A stretch of 64,000 nt of DNA from Leptolyngbyaceae cyanobacterium JSC-12 (GTDB lineage: Bacteria; Cyanobacteriota; Cyanobacteriia; Leptolyngbyales; Leptolyngbyaceae), in contig CM001633.1 in assembly GCA_000309945.1 (NCBI GenBank), positions 2,452,292 to 2,516,291 on the forward strand, in the 5' to 3' direction. Positions 17,955 through 30,629 of the stretch are shown here, piece by piece. The first letter of the stretch is position 1; the number at the start of each line of letters is the position of its first letter. Under the pieces are notes generated by a model. The model ran no database searches. It saw only the letters and a program-made list of their open reading frames with translations, and was not told the origin of the DNA. Made by a program: the position numbers and the translations under genes.

Positions 17955-18025
17955 ATCTCCAGTCCTCCCTTCCTTATTCTGTTCTCTATAGCAGTCCTAA
18001 ATCAAAATGTGAGATCGGGAGATAG

Positions 18026-18059
18026 TTGTGAGAGATTTTCCGCAAAAAATCTCTCACAA
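18026..18059. terminator. 14-bp perfect hairpin between convergent genes
   Basis: TTGTGAGAGATTTT at 18026-18039 pairs perfectly with 18046-18059 across a 6-base loop. It sits between a plus-strand gene ending at 17954 and a minus-strand gene ending at 18146, so it could end transcription from both sides. The stem contains its own A/T tracts in place of a separate T-run. Confidence 0.6.
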
Positions 18060-18145
18060 TCCTATTTGGATTGCTGGATTTCCAGCCCAAGCTGGCACAA
18101 GACTGCCTCTTGCAAGCCCTCAATGAATCCAGGTTCATCTGGCTA

Positions 18146-18967
18146 TCATTGAATCCGCTTTTGCCATTCGATCGCTCGCTTAGCTGCATCTTTAACCACG
18201 TCGCTGGAATCTTTTTCCATCAAAACCTGCAACCTTTTCGTCACCTCATCGCTTTTGAACTGTGACAATGCCCAGATAGCGCGTAAGCGGATCTTTTCGT
18301 TTGCATGATCCAAAAGCGGCATCAGGCTGTCAATTGCCGAAGGGTCTGCGATTCGACCTAAAGACCAGACAATGGACTCTGTTAACGTGTCATCGTTGAC
18401 CTTTGCTCGTTCGAGGACTTTTAATAAAGTGCCAATGCTGTCTTTGTCTTTGAGAAACCCTAATGCAGTAGCTGCATCTTTGCGAACAGTGGGATTCTCC
18501 GAAGAATCGGAGAGGGCTTCCCTGGCTAGCGTTAGCCCGCTTGGTGCGTTCATGCTTCCTAAAGTCCATAGAGACGTTGCCCTAAGGTTTTCACTGTTCT
18601 TCTTATTGCGAAAGGCTTCTTCCAGGGCGGGAACTGCCTCCTCTCCAATCAGCGCGATTGATTTCGACCCAGCATCCCGCACATCTTGCTTGCTGTCATC
18701 CAGAATCGCGATCAGTGGGGGAACTGCATTCTTGCCGTATAGTCCCAGTGCGATCGCACTGAATTTACGCTCATTTTCGTTATCAGACCCAAGCTTTGGA
18801 ATCAGTGTTGAGATTTCCTTAATTTGAGCAATCTCGAGCTGCTTATTGTTGTATTGAGTTGTTACAAAAATACTGACCAATGCAATCAACACGGTTGAGA
18901 TGAAAGTTGATGATGTGCTGATGATTTCCAGAAATGATGCTTTACCATTATGGTCTTTCTCTTTCAT
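18146..18967 (-). CDS. HEAT-repeat protein with N-terminal membrane anchor
   Basis: A 273-residue protein. Residues 17-37 (STFISTVLIALVSIFVTTQY) form one membrane span. From about residue 50 to the end come five to six HEAT-like helical repeats of about 31-38 residues, each with the pattern 'A..ALG..G....V..L...L.D': SAIALGLYGKNAVPPLIAIL, GSKSIALIGEEAVPALEEAF, DAATALGFLKDKDSIGTLL, ESIVWSLGRIADPSAIDSLM. Such repeats are protein-binding scaffolds; cyanobacterial relatives include phycobilin lyases, but no lyase-specific residues are evident and the membrane anchor argues against that role. Partner and function are unknown. Confidence 0.75.
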   Translation of the reverse strand: MKEKDHNGKASFLEIISTSSTFISTVLIALVSIFVTTQYNNKQLEIAQIKEISTLIPKLGSDNENERKFSAIALGLYGKNAVPPLIAILDDSKQDVRDAGSKSIALIGEEAVPALEEAFRNKKNSENLRATSLWTLGSMNAPSGLTLAREALSDSSENPTVRKDAATALGFLKDKDSIGTLLKVLERAKVNDDTLTESIVWSLGRIADPSAIDSLMPLLDHANEKIRLRAIWALSQFKSDEVTKRLQVLMEKDSSDVVKDAAKRAIEWQKRIQ

Positions 18968-19239
18968 ACGTGGGGGCTCCCTGATGAGAAGTTGTTTAGC
19001 GGTCTAAGTATTAGATGCCTAAAGATGATCGTTCCGAGCTTGGCTGCATACCAATATCGCAGCTCGATTTTTCCTTGTGGCTAACTACTCCGGGAACCAC
19101 CACCACTCCAGAAATTTGGAGTGCCATTTATTATGACTGATCGTTAATCTTGAAAGCAGCTTCTAGCACTTGAGAAGTTAGTCATTGTGTTAGACCTGCT
19201 AATCTAGGCAGAAATTATTGAAGGTGAGCTGCTTAAACT

Positions 19240-19584
19240 ATGAACGGTTCTTCGATTCCAGAGATTAGCGTAGAAGAGTTGGGTAAACTGTTGGCAGAGG
19301 GGGGAGATCGCCAGTTTGTCGATGTGCGCGAACCACAAGAGATAGCAATGGCACAAGTCGCAGGGTTTGAAAATCTGCCACTGAGCCAATTTGCTGAATG
19401 GTCAAGAACAATCTTCACCCGCCTCGATCCAGAGAAAGAAACGCTGGTCATGTGTCATCATGGAATGAGATCGGCGCAGATGTGCCAGTGGCTCATGAGT
19501 CAGGGATTTACCAATGTGAAGAATGTGGCAGGTGGGATCGATGCTTACTCAGTCCTAGTCGATCCGTCAGTGCCGCGATATTAA
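19240..19584 (+). CDS. Rhodanese-like sulfurtransferase
   Basis: A 114-residue single-domain rhodanese. The conserved parts are FVDVREPQEI (27-36) near the N-terminus and the active-site loop CHHGMRS (72-78) with the persulphide-carrying Cys72 and Arg77. The small loop size fits sulphur transfer and not the CDC25-like phosphatase type. It is cytosolic. The sulphur donor and acceptor cannot be inferred. It lies 93 bp upstream of hrcA in the same direction and may be co-transcribed. Confidence 0.92.
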   Translation: MNGSSIPEISVEELGKLLAEGGDRQFVDVREPQEIAMAQVAGFENLPLSQFAEWSRTIFTRLDPEKETLVMCHHGMRSAQMCQWLMSQGFTNVKNVAGGIDAYSVLVDPSVPRY

Positions 19585-19677
19585 GCGCCCACTTCGCATT
19601 CTAGAATTTCCCCCGTATAGTGGGAGTAACGGTTCTTAACGTTTCCAACCCCTTTTTACAACACTCGTTTAATAAGC

Positions 19678-20751
19678 ATGTCTCCTGTCAAACTGACCAA
19701 TCGCCAACAGCAGGTGCTTTGGGCAACGGTGCGTCACTACATTGCTACGGCAGAACCCGTTGGTTCAGAAGCTCTTGTGAAGGAATATAACTTGAGCGTG
19801 AGTTCAGCAACGATTCGCAATGCGATGGGTGTGCTGGAAAAAATCGGCTTACTATACCAGCCCCACACCTCCGCCGGACGCATCCCCTCCGATTCTGGTT
19901 ATCGCATTTATGTGGATCACCTGATTACGCCATCCAGTACGTTTACCGCCCAGGTTGAACAATTGTTGAGCGATCGCTTAAGTCGGGATGATCGTAGCCT
20001 GGAAGCGATGCTGCGAGGAGCGGCCCAAATTCTGGCAACGGTCAGCGGTTACATTGCCCTGATCACCATGCCACAGACTTACACCACTCGGCTGCACCAT
20101 GTTCAACTGGTGAAAGTGGATCCAGGGCGGGTGATGTTGATTTTTGTCACTGACTCTTACGAAACCCATTCTGCTTTGATGGAACTTCCTGCTGCTGACG
20201 ATGCAGAACCCGATACTGAATTAATGGAACGGGAACTACAACTGCTATCGAATTTTTTGAATAGCCACCTGCGCGGCAAAGCGATCGCTGAACTTTCGAC
20301 GCTGGATTGGGGTGAACTGGGGCGGGAATTTCAGCGGTATGGAGATTTCCTCAAAACGGTTCTCACCGAACTTAGCCGCCGCTCCCAAACGCCTACCCCC
20401 ACCCAAATGATGGTAAACGGTTTGTCAGAAGTGATGCTGCAACCGGAATTTTCGGAAGTGCAGCAGATTCAAACCATCGTGCATTTATTGGAAGATGAGC
20501 AAGATCAACTCTTGCCGTTGATTTTTGAGCCTTCATCCTTTGAGCCATCCGGCAGGCGTGTAGTTGTGCGCATTGGGGCAGAGAACCCTCTAGAACCCAT
20601 GCGCACCTGCACACTTATTTCGTCTACTTATTGCAAGGGTTCAATTCCAGTGGGGAGTGTGGGCGTGTTAGGTCCCACTCGCATGGTGTACGAAAACGCG
20701 ATCGCGCTTGTAGAAGCAGCGGCGGATTATCTCTCTGAGGCCTTAAGTTAG
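19678..20751 (+). CDS. hrcA: Heat-inducible transcription repressor HrcA
   Basis: A 357-residue protein of normal HrcA length. The N-terminal winged helix is clear: [25 protein letters not shown], then [32 protein letters not shown] (split here; residues about 41-75). The C-terminal region ends with the typical [18 protein letters not shown]. HrcA represses groESL and dnaK-type operons by binding the CIRCE inverted repeat. I looked for CIRCE (TTAGCACTC-N9-GAGTGCTAA) upstream of this gene and saw none, so it does not seem to repress itself through a standard site. Confidence 0.96.
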   Translation: MSPVKLTNRQQQVLWATVRHYIATAEPVGSEALVKEYNLSVSSATIRNAMGVLEKIGLLYQPHTSAGRIPSDSGYRIYVDHLITPSSTFTAQVEQLLSDRLSRDDRSLEAMLRGAAQILATVSGYIALITMPQTYTTRLHHVQLVKVDPGRVMLIFVTDSYETHSALMELPAADDAEPDTELMERELQLLSNFLNSHLRGKAIAELSTLDWGELGREFQRYGDFLKTVLTELSRRSQTPTPTQMMVNGLSEVMLQPEFSEVQQIQTIVHLLEDEQDQLLPLIFEPSSFEPSGRRVVVRIGAENPLEPMRTCTLISSTYCKGSIPVGSVGVLGPTRMVYENAIALVEAAADYLSEALS

Positions 20752-20809
20752 TAAGGTGTAGGTTATGCCCAATCAGAACGCTACAGGAAATCCTCCTGCT
20801 AGAATCTTC

Positions 20810-22990
20810 CTACTGGATGGTGGGATGCGCCTTTGACACCTGAGCCACTTTCTGCGAAATCTCAGGATTATAAAGGCGCAAGTAATTCCAGTAGTTGCCA
20901 AATACCGACTTCACATAGCCGCGAGTTTCACTGTAGGGAATAGTTTCAACGAATTGATCCGGGTCACCCACTCCTTTCTTCGCTACCCACTCCCCTACAG
21001 CACCCGGTCCAGCATTGTAACTAGCCACTGCCAGCATGGAGTTCCCTGCGTATTCTTCATGAGTGTAATCCAGATACCAAGTGCCCAATTTGATGTTGTC
21101 TTCTGGGTTGGTCAAGTCAAACTCTTTGATTTTGATCTGCTTGGCAATCCACTCACCAGTATCGGGCATGACCTGCATCAAGCCTTTCGCTCCAGCCGAT
21201 GAAGTAATTTCGGGCATAAAGCGCGATTCTTGCCGGATCAGTGCCGTTACTAGTAGGGGATTAAGTTGACGTTCCTGTGACCAGGACTCGATCAGTTCTA
21301 GGTAAGGAAAAGGATAGAGCGCATACCAGTAACCGAGTTGCTGCTTCAGAGCTTTGTATTCTTCTCGCTCCTCCGGTTTCTCGCGCTCACTCAGATACGA
21401 CACCATGAAAATGCCATCCAGGTGATCACCCACACCAAGCCGCATTACACCATCCGTGAACTGTTCAGCGACGGTGGGCTGCATCGGGTTGCGAAATTCC
21501 ACCTGCCATAAACTCCAGGCATCTTGATCCTGCCCTAGTTGGTAAAGCTCGCGCAGCGTTTCGGAACCTGCTGGAATTGGTGGGCGAGTGGAGGGACGTA
21601 CCACTTTAGGATCAAGCTGGCGAACCGAGTTAAAATCGCCAACGTCCCAACCCAGCATGGACGCTGATCGCCAGGCGTAATAAGACTCTGGATAATGCTT
21701 CAGCACATACTCAAAGGCATTCTTCGCATCGTTATGTTTGCCCAGTTGAGTTGCCCACTTACCCACCCAAAACGCCGCTTCTGGGGCATACTCGCTGTCT
21801 GAGTTCTCTTTAATAATGGGGGCAGCCCATTTCCATGCAGCTTGAATATCTCCAGCGCCTGCCTGTGCTTGTGCCAGTTCCCACCGTAGCTGGGCAGCAG
21901 CTTCCGAGTTGCTATATTGAGTCAGCAGTAGTTGACGTGTTTGAGCAGCAGCCTGCTTGCTGTTGAGTTCATCCAATAGCTTCGATTTTTCCAGCAATGC
22001 CTCGCCTGCGCGATTGGGAAATTGAGTGATAACTTGATCCAGATAGGCGATCGCTTGTCCAGGTTCTACTAGTCGAGACAGTCGCATGAGTGCCAAGCTG
22101 GTTTCCTGAGTATCCTTCGGAAAGGCATTGACCATACGGATGTATGCCTGAGTTGCTCCTGGTTTTTGCCCTAACTGCAACCCGCGAGCCGTGCGATAGG
22201 CGTTCCGGGCTGTAAACGGCGCTTTGGCGTAGGCCATGCCCGCCTTGCCGTATTCTGTTTTTTCCCAATAACCAAAGGCTATCACTTCCCAATCTTCTGG
22301 CGTAAGTTGGTTAGCAAACTTCTCTGTGAGTTGATCCAGCAGGCTCACATAGCTGTTTAGATGCAACCCATGCCGGGCAATAAGCTTCAATAGTTCCGGT
22401 TGATTCGGATTTTGCTTCAACCGTTGTTGGGCAATCTCCAGGCTGCGGGGATGGGAAGGAAATTGCGCGATCGCCTGATCCCAATAGCGGAGATCGCTTT
22501 TACCCAACATATACAGGGCTTCTGCCGTAACTGGATTGTTGGGTTGCTGCTTCACCAATTCCTGACGAGTGGACTGCGCTTTTGCTGTATTGCCCATCTG
22601 GTCGTATGCCTGCGCCCGTTTAAGCAACACATGACCTGCCAGCACGGGATAATCTACTTCTAAGCCATTTAACTGTTCCAGTGCTTTCCCACCTTTGCCC
22701 TGTTGCAATAGTTCAGTCGCCAGCAAATATCGGGCACGGCTGCGCTCTAAGTTTTGAGGACTTTTCGCGATCGCGATAAGCTTCTCTGCCCGTTTCTCTG
22801 GTGCCAGGGACTTCAAAATATTGACATCATTGACTTGAACAGTGCCACCTTGGAGTTCCCCGCCCGATCCCACAAAGGCACCATTTGGTCGTTGCCGCAC
22901 CACTCCATTCAAAATCGCTGCACCTGCAACCAGGGCGCACACCGTACCACTAGCGATTTGATAAATGCGCTTTCGTCCAATTTTGGGCAT
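20810..22990 (-). CDS. Soluble lytic murein transglycosylase (Slt70-like)
   Basis: A 726-residue exported protein. An N-terminal membrane segment (IYQIASGTVCALVAGAAILNG) acts as a signal or anchor. Residues ~60-540 form a long alpha-helical superhelix with TPR-like repeats, as in Slt70. The C-terminal catalytic domain (~570-710) has the SLT motifs: ALIRQESRFMPEI with the catalytic glutamate, SSAGAKGLMQVMPDTG, and MLAVASYNAGPGAV. It cleaves peptidoglycan glycan strands to 1,6-anhydromuropeptides in the periplasm. It is convergent with hrcA, 58 bp apart, and divergent from pepA. Confidence 0.93.
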   Translation of the reverse strand: MPKIGRKRIYQIASGTVCALVAGAAILNGVVRQRPNGAFVGSGGELQGGTVQVNDVNILKSLAPEKRAEKLIAIAKSPQNLERSRARYLLATELLQQGKGGKALEQLNGLEVDYPVLAGHVLLKRAQAYDQMGNTAKAQSTRQELVKQQPNNPVTAEALYMLGKSDLRYWDQAIAQFPSHPRSLEIAQQRLKQNPNQPELLKLIARHGLHLNSYVSLLDQLTEKFANQLTPEDWEVIAFGYWEKTEYGKAGMAYAKAPFTARNAYRTARGLQLGQKPGATQAYIRMVNAFPKDTQETSLALMRLSRLVEPGQAIAYLDQVITQFPNRAGEALLEKSKLLDELNSKQAAAQTRQLLLTQYSNSEAAAQLRWELAQAQAGAGDIQAAWKWAAPIIKENSDSEYAPEAAFWVGKWATQLGKHNDAKNAFEYVLKHYPESYYAWRSASMLGWDVGDFNSVRQLDPKVVRPSTRPPIPAGSETLRELYQLGQDQDAWSLWQVEFRNPMQPTVAEQFTDGVMRLGVGDHLDGIFMVSYLSEREKPEEREEYKALKQQLGYWYALYPFPYLELIESWSQERQLNPLLVTALIRQESRFMPEITSSAGAKGLMQVMPDTGEWIAKQIKIKEFDLTNPEDNIKLGTWYLDYTHEEYAGNSMLAVASYNAGPGAVGEWVAKKGVGDPDQFVETIPYSETRGYVKSVFGNYWNYLRLYNPEISQKVAQVSKAHPTIQ

Positions 22991-23142
22991 AGGTCTACAT
23001 CTATAAGGATGAAGCTTTTTGTGAATTTAACATCTTTTCCAGAAAGTGCACGAAAGATAATGCCACTTCCCACAACTCTGTGCTCTTGTTTTTTGATCGA
23101 TACTGGAAGTGAGTAAACCGGAAATTTTTGAGGACAATTTGG

Positions 23143-24621
23143 ATGGACTTGCGAGTGACCAATACCTCCTGCCTGGAATGGTCTGGCGATGCGCTGGCAG
23201 TCGGGTTATTTGAAGACCACGTAGAGCTAACAGATGATTTGGTAGTGTTGGATGAAAAGCTGTCTGGCACGATTCAAGAACTCATTGCGGAAGGGGAGTT
23301 CAAGGGAAAAGCCAGTAGCAGTGTGTCGGCTCGCGTTGGTAGGGGTAGCAATATTCGTAAGATCATCCTTGTAGGGTTGGGCAAACCAGACGACCTAAAG
23401 TTGGAAGGTTTGCGTCGGGCTGGGGCAGTAGCAGCAAAAACTGCCAAAAAAGAAAAAGCAAAAACATTGGGGATTCGTTTACCAATTTGTCATGAAGATG
23501 CAGCGGCGAGTGCTCAGGCGATTGCTGAAGGCATTGAACTGGCCCTGCATCAGGACACTCGCTTCAAGTCTGACCCGGAAGATAAAGGGGCAAAACTGGA
23601 AATGATTGAATTACTGGGCTTGGGCGGGCAGGAAGCTGCTATTACTCGCGCGCGGCAGTTATGTTCTGGCGTAATCTTGGCACGGGAACTGGTTGCTGCC
23701 CCTGCCAATATCGTGACCCCAATTACGCTAGCAGAAACTGCTCTGGCGATCGCGAATGAATATGGACTGGATGTGGAAATTTTGGAGCGGGACGAGTGCG
23801 AAAAGCTGGGGATGGGAGCTTTCTTAGGAGTGGCACAAGCCTCCGACCTACCCCCCAAGTTTATCCACCTCACCTACCGACCTGCAAGCACCCCACGCCG
23901 TAAGTTGGCAATTATCGGCAAAGGTCTGACCTTTGATTCTGGTGGCTTGAACATTAAACCATCGGGTAGCGGAATTGAAATGATGAAAACTGATATGGGA
24001 GGAGCGGCTGCCACATTGGGGGCGGCTAAAGCGATCGCCCAACTCAAACCTGCCGATGTGGAAGTTCACTTCATCAGTGCCGCGACTGAAAACATGATCA
24101 GCGGACACGCCATGCACCCTGGCGACATTCTCACTGCCTCTAATGGCAAGACAATTGAGATCAACAACACAGATGCAGAAGGTCGTTTAACCCTGGCAGA
24201 TGCCTTAGTATTTGCTGAAAAGCTAGGCGTGGATGCGATCGTCGATCTGGCAACACTAACCGGAGCCTGCGTGATTGCCCTCGGTGACGATATTGCTGGC
24301 TTGTGGAGTCCAAATGATGATCTGGCAGCAGAACTGGTAGCAGCAGCGGATCGGGCAGGCGAAAAGCTGTGGAAAATGCCGATGGAAGAGAAATACTTTG
24401 AAGGGATGAAATCAGTCGTGGCAGATATGAAAAATACGGGTCCTCGCCCTGGAGGAGCAATTACGGCTGCCCTCTTTCTGAAGCAGTTTGTCAAAGATAC
24501 TGCCTGGGCACACCTGGATATAGCCGGACCTGTTTGGGCAGATAAGGAAAACAGCTACAATAATGTCGGTGCTACTGGCTTTGGAGTTCGGACGCTAGTG
24601 AACTGGGTGTTTGCAGCGTAA
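23143..24621 (+). CDS. pepA: Leucyl aminopeptidase (M17)
   Basis: I chose the ATG at 23143, which has a TGAGGA ribosome-binding site 8-9 bp upstream, in preference to an in-frame TTG at 23128; this gives 492 residues. The M17 hallmark [14 protein letters not shown] is present, together with the metal and active-site segments [17 protein letters not shown] and MKTDMGGAA. PepA is a hexameric, two-metal aminopeptidase that removes N-terminal residues in the cytosol; in some bacteria it also binds DNA. The C-terminus ([11 protein letters not shown]...[13 protein letters not shown]) is complete. It stands alone, divergent from the transglycosylase. Confidence 0.96.
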   Translation: MDLRVTNTSCLEWSGDALAVGLFEDHVELTDDLVVLDEKLSGTIQELIAEGEFKGKASSSVSARVGRGSNIRKIILVGLGKPDDLKLEGLRRAGAVAAKTAKKEKAKTLGIRLPICHEDAAASAQAIAEGIELALHQDTRFKSDPEDKGAKLEMIELLGLGGQEAAITRARQLCSGVILARELVAAPANIVTPITLAETALAIANEYGLDVEILERDECEKLGMGAFLGVAQASDLPPKFIHLTYRPASTPRRKLAIIGKGLTFDSGGLNIKPSGSGIEMMKTDMGGAAATLGAAKAIAQLKPADVEVHFISAATENMISGHAMHPGDILTASNGKTIEINNTDAEGRLTLADALVFAEKLGVDAIVDLATLTGACVIALGDDIAGLWSPNDDLAAELVAAADRAGEKLWKMPMEEKYFEGMKSVVADMKNTGPRPGGAITAALFLKQFVKDTAWAHLDIAGPVWADKENSYNNVGATGFGVRTLVNWVFAA

Positions 24622-24632
24622 GGATTTAGGCA

Positions 24633-24673
24633 ATAGAAGCGAGATCGCGGCGAAAATCCGATCCCGCTTCTAT
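24633..24673. terminator. Hairpin between convergent pepA and glycosyltransferase
   Basis: ATAGAAGCGAGATCG at 24633-24647 pairs with CGATCCCGCTTCTAT at 24659-24673 with one mismatch and an 11-base loop. The second arm is partly repeated right after it (CCCGCTTCTATC). It lies between two convergent gene ends, 12 bp after the pepA stop, and could serve both. No strong T-run is present. Confidence 0.5.
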
Positions 24674-24707
24674 CCCCGCTTCTATCAAAGTCCTGACCTG
24701 AATTCCT

Positions 24708-25805
24708 TTAAGCAATCAGGCGATTTTGTTCTAGAAACTCCCGCTGAAACTGGACATACCACTCTGCCAGTTCATTTTCAGACAAGGAAAACAACTTGTG
24801 AGAGTAGCGGTTGGCAACTAACATACCTCTCGCCTGGGGCAACGACCAGCGACGACTCAACAAATCTTTGAGTAACTCTGCCACAATCCGGCGCATCATC
24901 AAGCGGTAGTATGAGCCTTTCAACTGCCTTAAATTGGGAGCATTTTTGCGGATACACAACGCCTGATTGAGAGCTGACAACACCGAAATCTTGAACCGAG
25001 ACAACCGTCCACCTGCACTCTGGAAATGGTGCAGTTTGGCATCCAATGCCATCACCAAGCAGCCGTGGCGCGAGACTCGATAGCTGGCATCCAAATCCTC
25101 CCCAGCCGAGTAATAGCGCAGCAATGGCTCAAAGGCTTCTTTAGCGATCATTTCCCGACGATAGGTCATGCGATAGCCCTGAAACAGCTCCACTTGCCAC
25201 ACGTTGAGATGCGCTAGAGAAGGCGGGATGGGATGAGCCGGAAAGTTGCCATCGTAGGGTAAAAACAGCTTTTTGGCATCCATCAGGAACACCTGCTTCC
25301 AGAGCCAGTGCATGAGTCCCGATAGCCATCCCTGTTTCGTTGTAAAGTTTTCGAAGGCTGAACCTGTTTGCTTACGGTTATCCGTGATGGCAATATTCAT
25401 CGGTGGATGGTCTACGGCTGCTGCTTGGACACCTGCGATCGCACCTTCTGTATCAGCCTCATAGACCCGCATGATTTCCTCAGCGCAGGTGGGATACATA
25501 AGCGAGTCATCATCAATTAAAAACAGCACATCTGCTGTTGCCAGATGAATTCCCTGATTACGCTGAAGACAAATTGATCGTTGCTCTGCTGCCTCGTACA
25601 CCCAGCGAATCTCTGGGGCATTAACAGCAATCTCTCCCATTACCTTGTTGCGTGTTTCCTGCCAGTGGTCACTGGCATCTACCACAATAATTTCAATGGG
25701 AGGTCGGCTTTGCTGAATTGCTAGTTCTAGGCAGAGAGGTAGTACTTTCTCGCGATTATACGTAGAAATGACTAAGCCCCATGTAAGATTCTTACGAACT
25801 GTCAT
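24708..25805 (-). CDS. Family 2 glycosyltransferase
   Basis: A 365-residue protein with a GT-A fold at the N-terminus: LVISTYNREKVLPLCLELA (about 12-30), IEIIVVDASDHWQETRNKV, and the metal/nucleotide-sugar motif VLFLIDDDSLMYP with the Asp triad near residue 98. CLQRNQGIHLA just before it is also typical. Residues ~190-260 hold an acceptor-side ED motif (YYSAGEDLDASYRVSRHGC). No membrane span is seen. Donor and acceptor sugars cannot be predicted, and no other polysaccharide genes are nearby. The 248-bp region upstream of the start holds no gene. Confidence 0.88.
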   Translation of the reverse strand: MTVRKNLTWGLVISTYNREKVLPLCLELAIQQSRPPIEIIVVDASDHWQETRNKVMGEIAVNAPEIRWVYEAAEQRSICLQRNQGIHLATADVLFLIDDDSLMYPTCAEEIMRVYEADTEGAIAGVQAAAVDHPPMNIAITDNRKQTGSAFENFTTKQGWLSGLMHWLWKQVFLMDAKKLFLPYDGNFPAHPIPPSLAHLNVWQVELFQGYRMTYRREMIAKEAFEPLLRYYSAGEDLDASYRVSRHGCLVMALDAKLHHFQSAGGRLSRFKISVLSALNQALCIRKNAPNLRQLKGSYYRLMMRRIVAELLKDLLSRRWSLPQARGMLVANRYSHKLFSLSENELAEWYVQFQREFLEQNRLIA

Positions 25806-26053
25806 CCGAAATCTCCCTATCTTTTGTGATCGAGCGATTCTCGAAACTCGCAGCCATTCGGGATCGCTGTTGATAGGACTAGTGTTGACAGTTCTTAAAC
25901 AAAAATCACTATTGGTTACAAAGACCCTAAGTTTTCTTTAGGTCGATTACAGGTGCCTAAAAGCACACAGCTAGTTACCAGAAGAGATTAAGTATAAAAG
26001 AGCAAATATTGGCAACCTTGATAGTTTAAGTTGGATGGTTTAAGCTGCAGATT

Positions 26054-28596
<2,543 letters not shown>

Positions 28597-29086
28597 CATT
28601 CTTCAATGCTAGAGACTGCCCACCTGAAACACGTTCTCAGCGGTATCAGCGGTAATAGATAGCCCTGGGAATGTGGGAGATTCGCTCTACTCCCCCCAAA
28701 ACCACTTTACCGGATATTCCCCGTTTACCAGCCAGTCCATCGAAAACGTTGAACGTTTTGGCATACCAACATACTTTTCGATCAGCAACGATGACGACCA
28801 GCAGATACCTGGCATTCCAGCCTGGTGCCTTAATCAAAGCTCGTCTGGGAAAGCAATAGGGGATGTTCTGCTGATTCACTTCCAGAGTTGAGTGTTGTCA
28901 TACAAAGTTAGAGCAGCGTGCGTGCTTACTTCAGCCGGAATGGGTCTAATTTCACACCCAGTGATAAGCGATAAAGTCAGGTGTAGAGTTAAAGGCAAAC
29001 ATTTTTACGAATTAACGCTACATGTGGTGGCTGTTTTGTCAGACATCTTCTATTGTGTGAAGGGTTGAGTTGTTGGGAGAGGCAAA
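28597..29086. other. Intergenic region ligA / GIY-YIG-like gene
   Basis: Nothing here is firmly coding. A minus-strand frame at 28646-28879 (GTG start, 77 residues, including KVCWYAKTFNVFDGLAGKRG) has a plausible amino-acid make-up, but overlapping plus-strand frames are also open and I know no family for it. The second half (28900-29086) shows no structure beyond the ribosome-binding site of the next gene. Confidence 0.4.
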
Positions 29087-29668
29087 GTGAGCAGTGAACA
29101 GCGATCGCTGTTTTCAGCAGCAGAATTGCAAAGTGCCCGCTATGGGCAGTCTGTAGAACCCCTTGCTATCGGACAGAGTGCCTTGCGAAGCTGGAAGCGG
29201 CGGGTCTTGCAGTTTCAGCAACAGGTTACCCTGAGTTCTGTTGGGGAACAAGGCAGTTTGTTTGGTTGTGATCTTTCGGCACGGGCGATCGCAGAAGAAG
29301 TCAATCCACTCAGCCTGCCTCGACAAAATACCGAGTTCTGGCGTTGGCGAGCGGAAGATGCTGGAGTTGCTGCTCTTTATTTTGTGATTGATTATGCAAT
29401 GCCGATTTTGCTCTATGTGGGGGAAACGGTGAAATCGAATCAGCGGTGGAAAGGGGAACATGACTGCAAGCGCTACATTGAAAACTACATTTCAGCCCAT
29501 CGGCAATGTGGTGAGGAAAGCATGGTTGGGATTGCATTTTTGCATGCGGCACCAACAGCAACTCGCCCTCGACAACAACTCGAATCTGCTTTGATTTACA
29601 AGTGGCGATCGCCGTTTAATAAACAAAATTGGACTTTTTGGGGAACACCGTTTGTGGGTGGAAAATAA
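29087..29668 (+). CDS. GIY-YIG-like nuclease family protein
   Basis: A 193-residue protein starting with GTG at 29087, preceded by GGGAGAGG; no in-frame ATG exists upstream of the domain. The C-terminal half matches the GIY-YIG pattern in modified form: ALYFVID then ILLYVGET (replacing GIY...YIG) about 12 residues apart, then the conserved arginine and helix (SNQRWKGEH), and QLESALIYKWRSPFNKQNW with the metal-binding glutamate and asparagine. The N-terminal ~90 residues are unique. Members with this layout are usually solitary and uncharacterised; endonuclease activity is inferred. No methylase or restriction partner is nearby. Confidence 0.7.
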   Translation: MSSEQRSLFSAAELQSARYGQSVEPLAIGQSALRSWKRRVLQFQQQVTLSSVGEQGSLFGCDLSARAIAEEVNPLSLPRQNTEFWRWRAEDAGVAALYFVIDYAMPILLYVGETVKSNQRWKGEHDCKRYIENYISAHRQCGEESMVGIAFLHAAPTATRPRQQLESALIYKWRSPFNKQNWTFWGTPFVGGK

Positions 29669-29685
29669 TTCTTAAGTCAAAAAAA

Positions 29686-29708
29686 CAGGATGAGAATGGC
29701 TCATCCTG
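29686..29708 (-). terminator. Rho-independent terminator
   Basis: CAGGATGAG at 29686-29694 pairs with 29700-29708 across a 5-base loop. On the minus strand the stem is followed by seven T residues (A-run at 29679-29685). It ends the gene at 29734-30618, 26 bp after its stop. Confidence 0.85.
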
Positions 29709-29733
29709 CTGCAAATTGAGTTTGCCCCTCCGC

Positions 29734-30618
29734 CTAGATTTCGGCAACAGCGCGTTCAATCAAGCGACGAGCTAAGGTCTGCAATCCGGTATGACGGTAG
29801 TATTTCACGTTCATATCCAGCAGCGCCCCTACGTAATCAGCTTTGTCATCGGTAAACTCGATGAAGCCCTTCAAGCGGCTCAGTAGCCCTTCCCGCGTCA
29901 CATCTTTGGATGACACAAAACTCTGCATCCAGCCCTTGGTAGAATCAAAACTTTGGGCAATAAAGCCCTTCTTTTCTGAAGCGCCACCGCCAGGAATAAG
30001 TTCTTGGACACTCTTATAGGTTTGGTTTCCTTCCAATTCTTGAGGGCTTGTGCCATCGAAAATCGACAAAGCTTTGTCAGCGAATTCTGGTCCTAACGGA
30101 ATTACCCCATCAAAACAAACAAGGGCTGCCATTCGCATCAACGACTCGCCACTATAATCTCCCAACGCGGCTAGAAAATCGCCAATGCTATCTCCTGGAA
30201 TCCCGTTAATCTGGCAGAAGGCAACCAATTCAGTCACTAGTTTGATACAAAGGTCAATGCTTTGAGCTTTTTCGGGCTTGGGAGTAATATTTTTCAGAAA
30301 GCCTAAGAAGCTATCTTGTCCAATCCGGTTTGCCAGAGCGGCTGCACCCAGCAAACCCGAGCCACTTTCTACGGTTTCATAGAGCCACAATGCTCGTTGA
30401 TAACCTTGAGATTTATCGTTGTAGAGTGCAACAGCGCGTTCCCCAATTTGCTGAATCAGAGCTTCATCGGTTTCGCCCGTGACGGCACGAATTGTATTGT
30501 CAAAGCCTGTTAAATTCTGCCACTGTCCAGGAATAAGAAAGTCGAGAGACTTCAGTGCCATGACAGTTAATCCTCCAGTGGGGAGGTCATCCACTTCTTT
30601 GAAAATGGGTTTACTCAC
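29734..30618 (-). CDS. Conserved hypothetical protein, helical
   Basis: A 294-residue soluble protein starting with GTG at 30618 (GGAG ribosome-binding site upstream). It is mostly alpha-helical (for example ALIQQIGERAVALYNDKSQGY, ALWLYETVESGSGLLGAAALANRIG) with a Gly-rich linker at about 208-213 (PGGGASEKK). The C-terminal part (DKADYVGALLDMNVKYYRHTGLQTLARRLIERA) is strongly helical. No signal peptide or membrane span is seen. I recognise no family. It lies 11 bp downstream of a lipoprotein gene and, with a second paralogous lipoprotein, forms a three-gene minus-strand run ended by the terminator at 29686. Confidence 0.75.
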   Translation of the reverse strand: MSKPIFKEVDDLPTGGLTVMALKSLDFLIPGQWQNLTGFDNTIRAVTGETDEALIQQIGERAVALYNDKSQGYQRALWLYETVESGSGLLGAAALANRIGQDSFLGFLKNITPKPEKAQSIDLCIKLVTELVAFCQINGIPGDSIGDFLAALGDYSGESLMRMAALVCFDGVIPLGPEFADKALSIFDGTSPQELEGNQTYKSVQELIPGGGASEKKGFIAQSFDSTKGWMQSFVSSKDVTREGLLSRLKGFIEFTDDKADYVGALLDMNVKYYRHTGLQTLARRLIERAVAEI

Positions 30619-30629
30619 AAATTGTCTCC

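Noticed and set aside
19590-19677. CIRCE operator upstream of hrcA
   Set aside because: No TTAGCACTC-N9-GAGTGCTAA or close variant is present.
28646-28879. Minus-strand 77-residue frame after ligA
   Set aside because: It could be real, but frames on both strands are open, it needs a GTG start without a clear ribosome-binding site, and I know no homologue. Conservation in relatives would decide.
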